Assembly: GCF_009696615.1 (NCBI RefSeq)
Contig: NZ_VULO01000014.1
Span: 1-64,000, forward strand
Direction: 5' to 3'
Length of the DNA stretch: 64,000 nucleotides
DNA from: Scrofimicrobium canadense
GTDB taxonomy: Bacteria; Actinomycetota; Actinomycetes; Actinomycetales; Actinomycetaceae
Under the pieces are notes generated by a model that worked only from the letters and a program-made list of their open reading frames with translations, was not told where the DNA came from and ran no database searches. The position numbers and the translations under genes are program-made. Below, piece by piece: positions 35,664 to 44,904 of this stretch. Each line of letters begins with the position of its first letter. Position 1 is the first letter of the stretch.

Positions 35664-37400
35664 TTATTCGCTTTGCCAAGAATGCCACAGGGAAGCGTAG
35701 TCACCACCTGCTTTCACCAGCGCTTCGTGGCTGCCTAGCTCGGCCAACCTGCCATCGATCATGACAGCAACTCGGTCGGCATCATGAGCTGTGTGAAGAC
35801 GGTGAGCAATAGCGACGACTGTGCGCCCTTCCAATACCCGAGATAAGGACTTTTCTAACGATCTTGCAGCTGAAGGGTCCATCAGAGAAGTTGCCTCGTC
35901 TAGCACTAATGTGTGGGGATTGAGCAACACAATGCGGGCTAATGCTAACTGTTGTGCCTGTCCTGGGCTGAGCTCACGGCCGCTGGCACCCACAGCAGTT
36001 GCTAGCCCATCAGGAAGTTGGTCGATCCACGAGTGCGCGCCGACAGCGCTCATAGCCGACTGCAACTCATCTGCTGTTGCGTCGGCTTTGGCAAGGCGGA
36101 GATTATCGGCAATAGTACCAACAAAAACATGGTGTTCCTGGGAAACCAAAATGACCTGTTTGTGGAGTAGGTCTTCGGGAAGATTGACCAAGTCCACTCC
36201 ACCAACACGCACATGCCCGGAGGTGGTGGGATGGATCCCTGCCACGAGACGTCCCAAAGTTGATTTACCAGCACCAGAAGGCCCCACAACAGCGAGGGTC
36301 TCCCCAGGTACAAGGTCCAGACTGACTCCGTGAAGTACCTCGCGATCCGCGCGATATGCGTACCTGACATCGTGGACGTTGAGGTGATTGTCGCTAGGGA
36401 TATCGTCTGTAGACTGCCGATCTGGCTGCACCATATCAACCCCAAAAATGCGTCCTAACGCTGCTTGCGAAGATTGGATTTCATCAATCCAGAAAGCCAT
36501 GTCCCACATGGGGCCACGCACCTGATAACAGTAGAGAGCTACCGTTGTGATCTGACCGACAGTCACAATACCGTATGGCAGTAACCATGAACCCACAAGG
36601 ATGGTCACGCCAATGGGGAGGAACACCGCGACGATGAGTGTCGACCAGAGAATTATGCGCTGCCAGGCGGTGTATCGTTCCAGACGCCATACCTCACGGA
36701 CCGCCTCATCCAGTTTGAGGTTGCGGCGATCCATGAGGCGGGCCGCATCAACCGTTTCTGCTTGGTCCATTGTTTCAGCGATGACGCCCGACATGGATGC
36801 CCAAGCGCTTGCACCCGCGCGGTAGGCGGGGACAGTGCGCGGCAGGTACCACCGCATCACCACAATGACAGCGGGGATAGGGACCAGAAGAGCAACCGAT
36901 AGCGGCGGCGACGTGAGAATAGCCGCACCGAAGGTAACAATGATCGTTGTTGTGATCGTCAATACCGAAGAGAGCCCCTGTCTGACGACGAATTGCACTC
37001 GTTCGATATCTCGGGTAGTTCTGCCCAATAGGTCACCGGTACCCGCCTCCTCAACTACTGAAAGGGGCAGATGGGTAACGGTTTCCATGAGGTCTTCGCG
37101 CAAGTGAGCAAAAATAGTTTCTCCCAGTATGCGAGAGTTACGCTCAGCCCAATACGTGAGGACAGCGCCCACACAGACGATCACCAATGCTATCCCCATC
37201 ATGACCATCACGGTATGTAATGTTGTACCTCCATCGATGCGATCGATGATGTCGCCGGTGATATAAGGCAACGCTACCGCGGCAACGGCAGCCAAGATTT
37301 GCAGGATGAGCACGGAAACTACTTGCAGGCGATAGGCGCCAAAAAGCCTGCCTACGCGGCGCCACAAAAAACGGTTATGAGCTACAGGAAGTTTCACCAT
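35664..37400 (-). CDS. ABC exporter half-transporter with canonical Walker motifs
   Basis: A 578-residue half-transporter: six-helix type I export domain (to about residue 310) and an ATPase domain. Walker A VGPSGAGKST, Walker B TLVLDEATS and H-loop IAHRL are intact. The signature is altered to LSPGQ. It starts three bases after a second half-transporter gene, so the two should form a heterodimer in which this subunit brings ATP-binding residues and the partner brings the good signature. Substrate unknown. Confidence 0.9.
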   Translation of the reverse strand: MVKLPVAHNRFLWRRVGRLFGAYRLQVVSVLILQILAAVAAVALPYITGDIIDRIDGGTTLHTVMVMMGIALVIVCVGAVLTYWAERNSRILGETIFAHLREDLMETVTHLPLSVVEEAGTGDLLGRTTRDIERVQFVVRQGLSSVLTITTTIIVTFGAAILTSPPLSVALLVPIPAVIVVMRWYLPRTVPAYRAGASAWASMSGVIAETMDQAETVDAARLMDRRNLKLDEAVREVWRLERYTAWQRIILWSTLIVAVFLPIGVTILVGSWLLPYGIVTVGQITTVALYCYQVRGPMWDMAFWIDEIQSSQAALGRIFGVDMVQPDRQSTDDIPSDNHLNVHDVRYAYRADREVLHGVSLDLVPGETLAVVGPSGAGKSTLGRLVAGIHPTTSGHVRVGGVDLVNLPEDLLHKQVILVSQEHHVFVGTIADNLRLAKADATADELQSAMSAVGAHSWIDQLPDGLATAVGASGRELSPGQAQQLALARIVLLNPHTLVLDEATSLMDPSAARSLEKSLSRVLEGRTVVAIAHRLHTAHDADRVAVMIDGRLAELGSHEALVKAGGDYASLWHSWQSE

Positions 37401-37403
37401 GAG

Positions 37404-39356
37404 CTATTCGCCACCTCGTCCAATAATTGTGCAGTAAGTTTGTGCCGCTTGATCTCCCTGCGCCGCGGATGCAACGAGTGATTCATGTGTCCCATACGCT
37501 GCGACATTTCCGTGCCGATCAAGCACAACTACGTGGTCACAGTTACTGAGAAACAGGGGAGAAGTTGATGCCACCACGGTGGTTTCGCCTTTTCTTTGCA
37601 TTGCAAGGCGCTCAACAATCCTCGCTTCTGTGTGGGAGTCGACGGCCGAGGTGGGTTCTACCAATATCAGTATGGGGGCATGAGAATAGACGGCGCGGGC
37701 GAGTGCAACCCGCTGTCTTTGTCCACCAGAAATGTTTCGTCCCTTCTCAGAGATCTCTCCAGCCAGGCCGTTATCGAGAGAGATCTCGACATCGGCGGCA
37801 TCAGCCACCCATAGAGCTTCTTGCATACGATGTGAGGTGACGGGCTCTGTTGGTTGAAAGAGCGTGTTTTCTTCGTCAGCAAAGTTCTCAATATGCTCGC
37901 GATAAATGAGTTCAGTGACTCCTCGGGGCGTGGGCGGAGGTGCATCCGGTCCCATGATGGTGTCTCGCAGACTATCCCGAAATACCTGAGCATTCGCCTC
38001 GGACAAGAAAATCCCCTCACGAACCTGAGCAATCGGATAGGTCCGCAGATTCACTTTGTCAGCAAGGACATCACCATTTTCTTCGTCCGTCGTGCGGGCC
38101 AAGCGGGCAGCAAGAGCTGCTGCGTGTTCTGGGACTTCGCAGACTATACCGGTAAGTTTTCCCGGTGCAATTACAGCTTTGCTGCGAAGGTCACGTAGTT
38201 CAACCTGGCACCAATTAGGGGATGATTGATCTGGGACTACATGCGTGTCACTGGATGCAGGTTCAACCGCGTAAATGCCGGCAAGTTTCTTGACACCAAC
38301 CCAGGCTCTGGTCCATGTGCTCACCACCCCGGCTGCGGTCCCAATAGGGATACGCAAATACCAGGTGTATCCAAAGAATGACACCAGTTCCCCCACGGTG
38401 ATCGTCCCGTTGAATGCCAGGTACGATCCGTATCCAATGACCAGTGCGATTAACAGCTGAGGGATGGAAGTGCGCAACACCATCAGCATTGCCTGGGAAG
38501 GACTCGCTGCAATTCCTGCTTCTTTAACCCGCTGTGACTGCTTGCGGTAGCGATCGTTGTAGGTGTCCTCACCGCCGATTCCTCGCAGGATTCGCAGCCC
38601 TGAGACGGCGTCGCTAGAAATAGTCGTGAGCTTTCCCTGTTCCTCGCGCTGAATAGCCAGCTTCTTTTGGATGGGAGCAGCTAAAAGACTGACGAGTGCG
38701 ACAGAGAGAGGGACCCCGAGCAAAACCAACCACCCTAGGGGAGCTGAAATACTGAACATGAGAACGATAATGACAACGGTCGAGATTGTTGCCGAGATCG
38801 CCTCAGGAAGCCATACGAAAGCCATACCTATGTGGTCGGAGTCGTTAACCATTGCTGTGACGACGTCTCCTGCAGGTTCGTCACGTTTAGCTGCCCGTCC
38901 TGCTCGGCTTACTCGCCGCCCAACGGCCCATGCGCCGATGAGTCCTCCACCAAACCAGGTGGCAATTTCGGAGAGCTGTCCAACAGCCTCAGTGGCAGCA
39001 ATGACTAACACCAGAGCAAGAAACAAACTCAGCTGCTGGATGGCTGCGGTGCTGAAACCCTCATTGAGCAGACTTTCTACCATAGAGCCGATGGTTCCAG
39101 GAATGAGTGCCCCCGCAACTCCTGAAAGCGTCATTACTAGCGTTTGTAGTGCAATGGGCCTCCAGCTCCGCTTGAGTAGGCGCTGGAGGAATGTGCGTGG
39201 GTTTGCTGATAGCTGTGGGGGCTCGCCGCTGGGCGCGCGAAGTGAAGGTGCCCAGCGCCTGGGGGTCTTTCCTAGCGGCGGGAGGGCAACGTGTAGCTGA
39301 CGGGCTCTTTCGCGCAGGAACTGCACATAGCGGCGAGAAGGTGCCGGTGGAGTCAT
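37404..39356 (-). CDS. ABC exporter half-transporter with degenerate ATP site
   Basis: A 650-residue half-transporter. The export domain covers about residues 65-355. In the ATPase domain, the Walker A position reads IAPGKLTGIVCEVPEHAAAL with no GxxGxGKS; Walker B is LILVEPTS, Val in place of the metal-binding Asp; the H-loop His is Ser (ASTSPLF). The signature ISGGQRQRVALARA is intact. It is first in a two-gene unit with a partner whose defects are complementary. It probably binds little ATP itself but completes the single working site. Confidence 0.88.
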   Translation of the reverse strand: MTPPAPSRRYVQFLRERARQLHVALPPLGKTPRRWAPSLRAPSGEPPQLSANPRTFLQRLLKRSWRPIALQTLVMTLSGVAGALIPGTIGSMVESLLNEGFSTAAIQQLSLFLALVLVIAATEAVGQLSEIATWFGGGLIGAWAVGRRVSRAGRAAKRDEPAGDVVTAMVNDSDHIGMAFVWLPEAISATISTVVIIVLMFSISAPLGWLVLLGVPLSVALVSLLAAPIQKKLAIQREEQGKLTTISSDAVSGLRILRGIGGEDTYNDRYRKQSQRVKEAGIAASPSQAMLMVLRTSIPQLLIALVIGYGSYLAFNGTITVGELVSFFGYTWYLRIPIGTAAGVVSTWTRAWVGVKKLAGIYAVEPASSDTHVVPDQSSPNWCQVELRDLRSKAVIAPGKLTGIVCEVPEHAAALAARLARTTDEENGDVLADKVNLRTYPIAQVREGIFLSEANAQVFRDSLRDTIMGPDAPPPTPRGVTELIYREHIENFADEENTLFQPTEPVTSHRMQEALWVADAADVEISLDNGLAGEISEKGRNISGGQRQRVALARAVYSHAPILILVEPTSAVDSHTEARIVERLAMQRKGETTVVASTSPLFLSNCDHVVVLDRHGNVAAYGTHESLVASAAQGDQAAQTYCTIIGRGGE

Positions 39357-39556
39357 GATGATCTTTCGAGACTAAAACGAAAATCGGGAGTGTGACAACT
39401 ATCGAGAGCTGCTTGGAATGCGCTAAGTAACGGCGCGCCTGTATGCGCGTTGCCGTATGCGGGAGCAGAAAGAGTTTCTCAATGTCTCATTTGGCACACA
39501 TTACCGCCGGCGTTGGCAGCAACAGAAATTAGCCTGTTATGAGAGATACCTGCTGA

Positions 39557-39590
39557 CTGTGGGCAGGGCAAGAGTCACTCCTGCCCACAG
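39557..39590 (-). terminator. hairpin after rdgB
   Basis: CTGTGGGCAGG (39557-39567) pairs perfectly with CCTGCCCACAG (39580-39590) over a 12-base loop, 16 bases past the rdgB stop. There is no T-run. Such hairpins without T-runs are common terminators in actinobacteria. Confidence 0.6.
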
Positions 39591-39605
39591 CAATTGGCAG
39601 GTGTA

Positions 39606-40202
39606 TTAGTCGCCCAATGTCAACTCTGTGACGATGGGAAGGAGCTTTCGCAAAGCAATACCGCGATGCGAGAGTGCATTCTTCTCCTCGGCGGTCATTT
39701 CGGCAGTAGTCTGCTCATGTCCGGTGGGGATAAAAATTGGGTCGTAGCCAAAACCGCCTGAGCCACGTGCTTCGCGGGTGAGCATTCCCTCTACGCGTCC
39801 TTCAACGACCGTTTCACCTCCATCGGGGAGAACCAAGGCAATTGCTGACACAAATGCCGCCTGGCGGTGCCGATCAGGAACGTCAGAAAGCTGTGCCAGC
39901 AGGAGGTTACGGTTGGCGGCATCATCACCGTGATGTCCGCTCCAGCGAGCGGAAAAGACACCGGGCGCGCCGCCTAGTACATCAACCGTGATACCAGAAT
40001 CGTCGGCCAGAGCCGCAAGACCGGTGATCTCACATGCACTGCGGGCTTTGATGAGGGCATTCTCTGCGAATGTGATTCCATCTTCAACCGGCTCGGGGGC
40101 ATCAAAATCGGAGAGAGGGACAATACTGTCAGCTACCGGTGAGAGAATCGCGCGCACCTCGGAGAGTTTATGTGCATTTCCGGTGGCTACGACAATCTTC
40201 AT
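39606..40202 (-). CDS. rdgB: non-canonical purine NTP pyrophosphatase (RdgB/HAM1)
   Basis: A 198-residue house-cleaning enzyme that hydrolyses ITP, dITP and XTP. It has [17 protein letters not shown] at the start, [21 protein letters not shown] with catalytic acids, and GFGYDPIF. It overlaps rph by four bases; the rph-rdgB pair is common in actinobacteria. Confidence 0.93.
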   Translation of the reverse strand: MKIVVATGNAHKLSEVRAILSPVADSIVPLSDFDAPEPVEDGITFAENALIKARSACEITGLAALADDSGITVDVLGGAPGVFSARWSGHHGDDAANRNLLLAQLSDVPDRHRQAAFVSAIALVLPDGGETVVEGRVEGMLTREARGSGGFGYDPIFIPTGHEQTTAEMTAEEKNALSHRGIALRKLLPIVTELTLGD

Positions 40203-40957
40203 ATGCGCTGCCCCAGCTGTGCCTGGAGGGAGGCTTGTTGCAGTGCGGTGAGGCGGTCGATACCAGATTCTGCCAATCCCAAAAGCTGGTCCAGCTCATC
40301 GCGAGAGAAAGGGCGTCCCTCGGCGGTTCCTTGGACCTCTACCAAGCCTCCGGAGCCAGTGCGCACCACATTCATATCTGTTCCGGCGCGAACGTCCTCC
40401 TCGTAAGGAAGATCGAGCATGGGGCGGCCGTCGATGATTCCCACGGAGATTGCTGCAACAGAATCAGTCAAGGCTGGTTCGCCTTTACGATTACGAATAA
40501 AGCCTTTCTCTATTCCGTATTCCACGGCATCGTGCAAGGCAATCCACGCACCGGTGATAGCGGCTGTACGGGTGCCTCCATCTGCTTGGAGGACATCGCA
40601 ATCCAAAACGATTGTGTTTTCTCCCAGGGCACGCACGTCGACCACCGCACGCAAAGAACGTCCGATTAGGCGAGAAATCTCGTGGGTGCGGCCACCTTGT
40701 TTGCCTTTGACTGATTCACGTGTGCTGCGTTCAGCGGTGGCGCGCGGCAGCATTGAGTATTCTGCTGTTACCCAGCCTTCACCGCTTCCTTTGCGCCACC
40801 GTGGCACACCCTCGGTGAGGGATGCCACGCATAGCACGCGGGTTTGTCCAAACTCAATGAGCACTGACCCCTCGCCGGCTTGTCCCCATCCGCGGGTAAT
40901 GTGAATGTCGCGTAACTCATCTAGGGCGCGTCCGTCGGCCCGTGTCTGTTGTGTCAT
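40199..40957 (-). CDS. rph: ribonuclease PH
   Basis: A 252-residue phosphate-dependent exoribonuclease that trims tRNA 3' ends. It starts [19 protein letters not shown] and includes [16 protein letters not shown] and [15 protein letters not shown] longer frame reaches 41080, but ATG 40957 with GGTGGAG upstream gives the family N-terminus. It overlaps rdgB and is divergent from nudC with a 30-bp gap. Confidence 0.93.
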   Translation of the reverse strand: MTQQTRADGRALDELRDIHITRGWGQAGEGSVLIEFGQTRVLCVASLTEGVPRWRKGSGEGWVTAEYSMLPRATAERSTRESVKGKQGGRTHEISRLIGRSLRAVVDVRALGENTIVLDCDVLQADGGTRTAAITGAWIALHDAVEYGIEKGFIRNRKGEPALTDSVAAISVGIIDGRPMLDLPYEEDVRAGTDMNVVRTGSGGLVEVQGTAEGRPFSRDELDQLLGLAESGIDRLTALQQASLQAQLGQRI

Positions 40958-40987
40958 GACTCCACCGTATCGGTCTAGGCTAAAAAC

Positions 40988-41821
40988 ATGCATATTGAGC
41001 CTGCTCTTGATCGTGGTGCTATCGACTCCCTTGCTGAGTGGAGAGAAGATTTTCGTATCCCAACCGATGCGGTAACCCACCTGGTTGATAGCCAGGGACG
41101 CATTGCTGTGCGAGGTAATCGGCTAGTTGCCGAGGCAGGGGGTGGTCCGTGGCTATTGGGGCGCAGCGCAGACGGGATTGTTCACTGTGCCCGTATGAGC
41201 GAAGGGAGAGATGATTTTCACACTCTGCGAAGTGTTGGTGCCCTCCTTGATTCGGACGAGGCGATGCTGGCAACCCAGGCGGTGGCGTTGGGCCGGTGGC
41301 ATGCAATGGATAAGTTTTGCGCTGGGTGCGGTAACCCTGTTAAGACTATCCAGGCGGGGTGGGCCACCCGCTGCACCGAATGCGAAAGAATCGAATACCC
41401 CCGCACGGATCCAGCTGTGATTGTCCTTGTCCTTGATGACAATGATCGCGTTCTTCTTGCTCACAATACGCTCTGGAACAACGCTATGATGTCGCTACCT
41501 GCTGGGTTTGTTGAGGCGGGGGAATCGCCTCGAAGAACTGTCATACGAGAGCTCAAAGAAGAGGTAAACGTCGATGTTTCTGACGTGGAATATCTGGCAG
41601 CGCAGCCGTGGCCAGCACCGCGCTCATTGATGCTGGGTTTCAAAGCCCACACCCATACTGCTGACCCCACACCTGATGGGGTGGAAATAGACCATGCGAG
41701 GTTCTTCAGCCGCAGTGAATATCGTCAAGCACTCAAATCAGGAGAAGTATTGGCGCCAGGGAAAGCTGCTATCGCATATTCGATTCTTACTGCCTGGTAC
41801 GGTGAGGAACTTCCAAGCTGA
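40988..41821 (+). CDS. nudC: NAD+ diphosphatase (NudC)
   Basis: A 277-residue Nudix hydrolase that cleaves NADH or NAD+ and can remove NAD caps from RNA. A zinc ribbon CAGC...CTEC lies near residues 110-130, then the Nudix box [20 protein letters not shown]; the usual Gly after EE is Asn (EEVNVD). The NudC signature QPWPAPRS follows. It is 25 bases upstream of a UvrD2-type helicase gene, the same pair as in mycobacteria. Confidence 0.93.
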   Translation: MHIEPALDRGAIDSLAEWREDFRIPTDAVTHLVDSQGRIAVRGNRLVAEAGGGPWLLGRSADGIVHCARMSEGRDDFHTLRSVGALLDSDEAMLATQAVALGRWHAMDKFCAGCGNPVKTIQAGWATRCTECERIEYPRTDPAVIVLVLDDNDRVLLAHNTLWNNAMMSLPAGFVEAGESPRRTVIRELKEEVNVDVSDVEYLAAQPWPAPRSLMLGFKAHTHTADPTPDGVEIDHARFFSRSEYRQALKSGEVLAPGKAAIAYSILTAWYGEELPS

Positions 41822-41846
41822 GCCACTGGTACTTGTCGGTGCCTCC

Positions 41847-43919
41847 ATGGACAATAGATGGGTGAAGAATCCCGAAGAGCTTTTGCTGGCACTTGACCCG
41901 GAACAGCAACAGGTTGCGCTGCAAACCCGCGGTCCTCTGTGTGTGAGGGCAGGGGCCGGTACAGGTAAGACTCGCGCTATTACCTATAGGATCGCCTACG
42001 GCGCTGCCTCAGGTGAAGTGGATCCGAATGGAATCTTGGCGGTGACTTTTACAACGCGTGCGGCTGCTGAAATGCGATCGCGACTGCGTGAACTGGGTGT
42101 TCCTGTCGTTCAGGCCCGCACATTCCACTCAGCGGCTTTGCGTCAACTACGGTATTTTTGGGGGCACGCGTTTGGGGGGCAATGCCCAGAAGTGAAGTCT
42201 TCTAAGGCTTCGACTATTGCTGCGGCCGCTGCGCGCATAGGTATCAAAGTAGATAAAACGATGGTTCGTGATCTTGCCGCTGAGGTTGAATGGGCAAAAG
42301 TCTCCATGCTGACTGCCCAATCGTATCCGCAGCGATGTCTGCAGATTGGCCGCACTCCTCCCGGGGTGTCTGTAGAGGAATTTCTCAAACTCTATGATGC
42401 CTACGAACAGGCAAAAATTGAGCAGAACGTCATTGACTTTGAGGACGTTCTGGCCCTCACCTGTGGTCTACTTACAGAACACGAAGAGATAGCCCAAACT
42501 ATTCGCAGGCAGTATCGAAGTTTTGTCGTCGATGAATATCAGGATGTTTCTGCTTTGCAGCATCGACTCCTCACCTTGTGGCGGGGAGGCAGGAATGACA
42601 TTTGTGTCGTAGGTGATGTGGCCCAGACTATTTACTCATTTGCCGGTGCCGATCCACGGTTTTTGATTGACTTCCACAAAGAATTCCCCGCTGCCCACAC
42701 TGTCGAACTCAACAGAGATTACCGTTCCACACCGCAGGTCGTCTCGATAGCTAACCAAGTGATGGCAAGAGCACGCGGGATCGATGGGGTGGGGCCTGAA
42801 AAAGGACTTCCGGGGGCAGTACAGCTTATATCCCAAGAAGAATCTGGTCCGGCTGTGTCTTTTGCTACCTATCCCACCGATGAGGTGGAAGCCGGGGAGG
42901 TTGCTGCCCGCGTCAAAGAGCTCAACGACGCAGGCGTACAACTATCGCAGATTGCGATTCTCTATCGCACTAACGCCCAGTCAGAAGCCTATGAGCAGGC
43001 GTTGAGTGCCCTCGGATTTGGGGTGCAGGTTCATGGTGGGGCGCGTTTCTTTGATCGTGAAGAAGTTCGTAGGGCAGTCGTTATGCTACGACAGGCAGAA
43101 AGAATCGCGGCACTTGCAGATACCGAGCCTGAGGGGTCTTTGGAAGAACAAGTTACTCAGGTGGTATCAGGACTGGGGTGGTCCCCCACGGCACCTAACG
43201 TGTCTGGGCTCGTGCGCGAACGCTGGGAAAACCTTGATGCACTTGTCGCTCTGGCGCGTAGCAGACCCGATTTTACTCTCTCTAATTTTGTGGCTGAACT
43301 GCAAGAGCGTGCCGAATCTCAGGCGGCTCCACAAGTCAATGGTGTTGTCTTATCGACCCTCCACGCGGCTAAAGGCTTAGAATGGGAAGCTGTTTTTCTT
43401 GTGGGAATGAGCGAAGGACTCATGCCTATTTCTTTAGCAGAATCACCACAATCTATCGAGGAAGAACGGCGTCTTCTTTATGTTGGCATAACGCGGGCAA
43501 AACGTCACTTACAGCTGTCATGGTCGCGTTCTCGTGGGGCGGGCAGGTCTTCTAGCCGCAAAGTGTCGCGTTTCCTTGAGAGTATGTGGCCTTCAGATAC
43601 TCCCCACCGCGAACACGCGAAGAAGATCGCGTCGACTCCTCGCAAGCGTCGCCTCGACGCAATCCAGGAATTTGAGGAAGAAGCAGACGAACAGGCAAAA
43701 GCCCTCTTTGAAGAACTGCGTCAATGGCGGTTGAGCGTGGCAAAAGAAAAATCTCTACCACCCTTTGCTGTGCTCACGGATGTGTCATTGCGACAGATTG
43801 CTCTTGCCAGGCCACGAACACTTCGCCAGCTTCTTCTGATTCGAGGAATAGGTGACACCAAACTAGCTGATTATGGACCGGCTATTTTGGAACTGGTACG
43901 GGACACCACCCACCAATAG
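41847..43919 (+). CDS. uvrD2: UvrD2-type superfamily I DNA helicase with HRDC domain
   Basis: A 690-residue 3'-5' helicase. Motif I is AGAGTGKT, then VTFTTRAAAEMRSRL, DEYQDVS, VGDVAQTIYSFAGADP and STLHAAKGLEWEAVF. The last 70 residues form an HRDC-like domain (ARPRTLRQLLLIRGIGDTKL), a mark of actinobacterial UvrD2. An upstream extension inside nudC is possible; ATG 41847 gives a normal N-terminus, though its ribosome-binding site is weak. It acts in DNA repair. Confidence 0.9.
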   Translation: MDNRWVKNPEELLLALDPEQQQVALQTRGPLCVRAGAGTGKTRAITYRIAYGAASGEVDPNGILAVTFTTRAAAEMRSRLRELGVPVVQARTFHSAALRQLRYFWGHAFGGQCPEVKSSKASTIAAAAARIGIKVDKTMVRDLAAEVEWAKVSMLTAQSYPQRCLQIGRTPPGVSVEEFLKLYDAYEQAKIEQNVIDFEDVLALTCGLLTEHEEIAQTIRRQYRSFVVDEYQDVSALQHRLLTLWRGGRNDICVVGDVAQTIYSFAGADPRFLIDFHKEFPAAHTVELNRDYRSTPQVVSIANQVMARARGIDGVGPEKGLPGAVQLISQEESGPAVSFATYPTDEVEAGEVAARVKELNDAGVQLSQIAILYRTNAQSEAYEQALSALGFGVQVHGGARFFDREEVRRAVVMLRQAERIAALADTEPEGSLEEQVTQVVSGLGWSPTAPNVSGLVRERWENLDALVALARSRPDFTLSNFVAELQERAESQAAPQVNGVVLSTLHAAKGLEWEAVFLVGMSEGLMPISLAESPQSIEEERRLLYVGITRAKRHLQLSWSRSRGAGRSSSRKVSRFLESMWPSDTPHREHAKKIASTPRKRRLDAIQEFEEEADEQAKALFEELRQWRLSVAKEKSLPPFAVLTDVSLRQIALARPRTLRQLLLIRGIGDTKLADYGPAILELVRDTTHQ

Positions 43920-44013
43920 TATTCACAGGTATATCCACAGCATGGTTGTGGCGGTGAGGCCACGAAATGCTTTGCGTGCATACTACTTCCAGGGGGAAAT
44001 GGAAGGTTATGAG

Positions 44014-44889
44014 ATGACATCTGTACGCCTACGGGCAGGAGTACCGTTAGCTCGCTTAGAAGAAGGCATAGTACAAGTGGGCTCGGGAGCAACTCACTCT
44101 GTATTGATCACGAATGCTACGGATAAAGATATTGAGTGTCTGGAGCTTTTGCGGCATGGAATACATGCCCACGAAGTCGATTCGTCATTACTGGAGGCTC
44201 TCAAAGATGCAGGGCTCTTAGAAGAATCTGCAAAGATATGGCAGCAATACCTGTGCGTTCGCATAGTGGGACTAGGCCGGATTGGTACACTCATTGCGCG
44301 AACACTAGCTGATGACGGGGTTCCCTACATTGATGTGCGGGACGGTCGTCCGGTTGACGCGGCGGTGGAAGGTATTTACGGAGAAGAAGAAAAGGGTATG
44401 CGGCGAGATGTTGCCCTGAGACAGTGGCTCACCGACAGGGGAGTGCACTGGTCGCGGGGAAGGATGCCCCACGTGGCAATCACTGTTGACGAAGGGGTGC
44501 AAGATTGGGGTACTGCATCGAATCTTTTGTACCAGGACATTCCCCATTTGCCCATCGTTACTGAGGACAGAGAAGTCTCTATTGGCCCGCTTAGCATTCC
44601 CGGGGCAACGCCATGCTTTCAATGTGTCGAACGCAGCAGGTTAGAAGCAGTGCCAGGGTGGAAATACTTGCGTGAAGCTATCGCCCAAGAGCCTCCCGCC
44701 GAGCCCACCTGGGGACTTGCTCATACCAGTGCAGGTATCGCAGCGAATATCATCTTTACACTGCTTACCTGTGGTTCCAAACCTGAACAGTGGCCAGCTA
44801 CTCAATCGTGGTTGGTAGGAACCGCGGGTATGCACTTGCTGGAATGGACAGTCCATCCTGAATGTGGATGCTCAACCAGTGCAGTATAG
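44014..44889 (+). CDS. E1/ThiF-like Rossmann protein
   Basis: A protein of about 291 residues (up to 338 if upstream starts are used). ATG 44014 has GGAAGG eight bases upstream. The core VRIVGLGRIGTLIARTLADDGV is a dinucleotide-type GxGxxG fold; later CFQCVERSR and HPECGCS give Cys pairs likely to bind zinc, as in E1-like and cyclodehydratase leader-binding proteins. No YcaO or peptide precursor lies nearby. The gene sits in the conserved uvrD2 to PDZ-protease neighbourhood. I infer an orphan E1-like protein of unknown role. Confidence 0.6.
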   Translation: MTSVRLRAGVPLARLEEGIVQVGSGATHSVLITNATDKDIECLELLRHGIHAHEVDSSLLEALKDAGLLEESAKIWQQYLCVRIVGLGRIGTLIARTLADDGVPYIDVRDGRPVDAAVEGIYGEEEKGMRRDVALRQWLTDRGVHWSRGRMPHVAITVDEGVQDWGTASNLLYQDIPHLPIVTEDREVSIGPLSIPGATPCFQCVERSRLEAVPGWKYLREAIAQEPPAEPTWGLAHTSAGIAANIIFTLLTCGSKPEQWPATQSWLVGTAGMHLLEWTVHPECGCSTSAV

Positions 44890-44904
44890 CGATTTCTCAA
44901 TCCG

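Noticed and set aside
43873-44013. N-terminal extension of the E1-like protein from ATG 43873
   Set aside because: It starts inside the uvrD2 coding region and has no ribosome-binding site. ATG 44014 has GGAAGG at good spacing.
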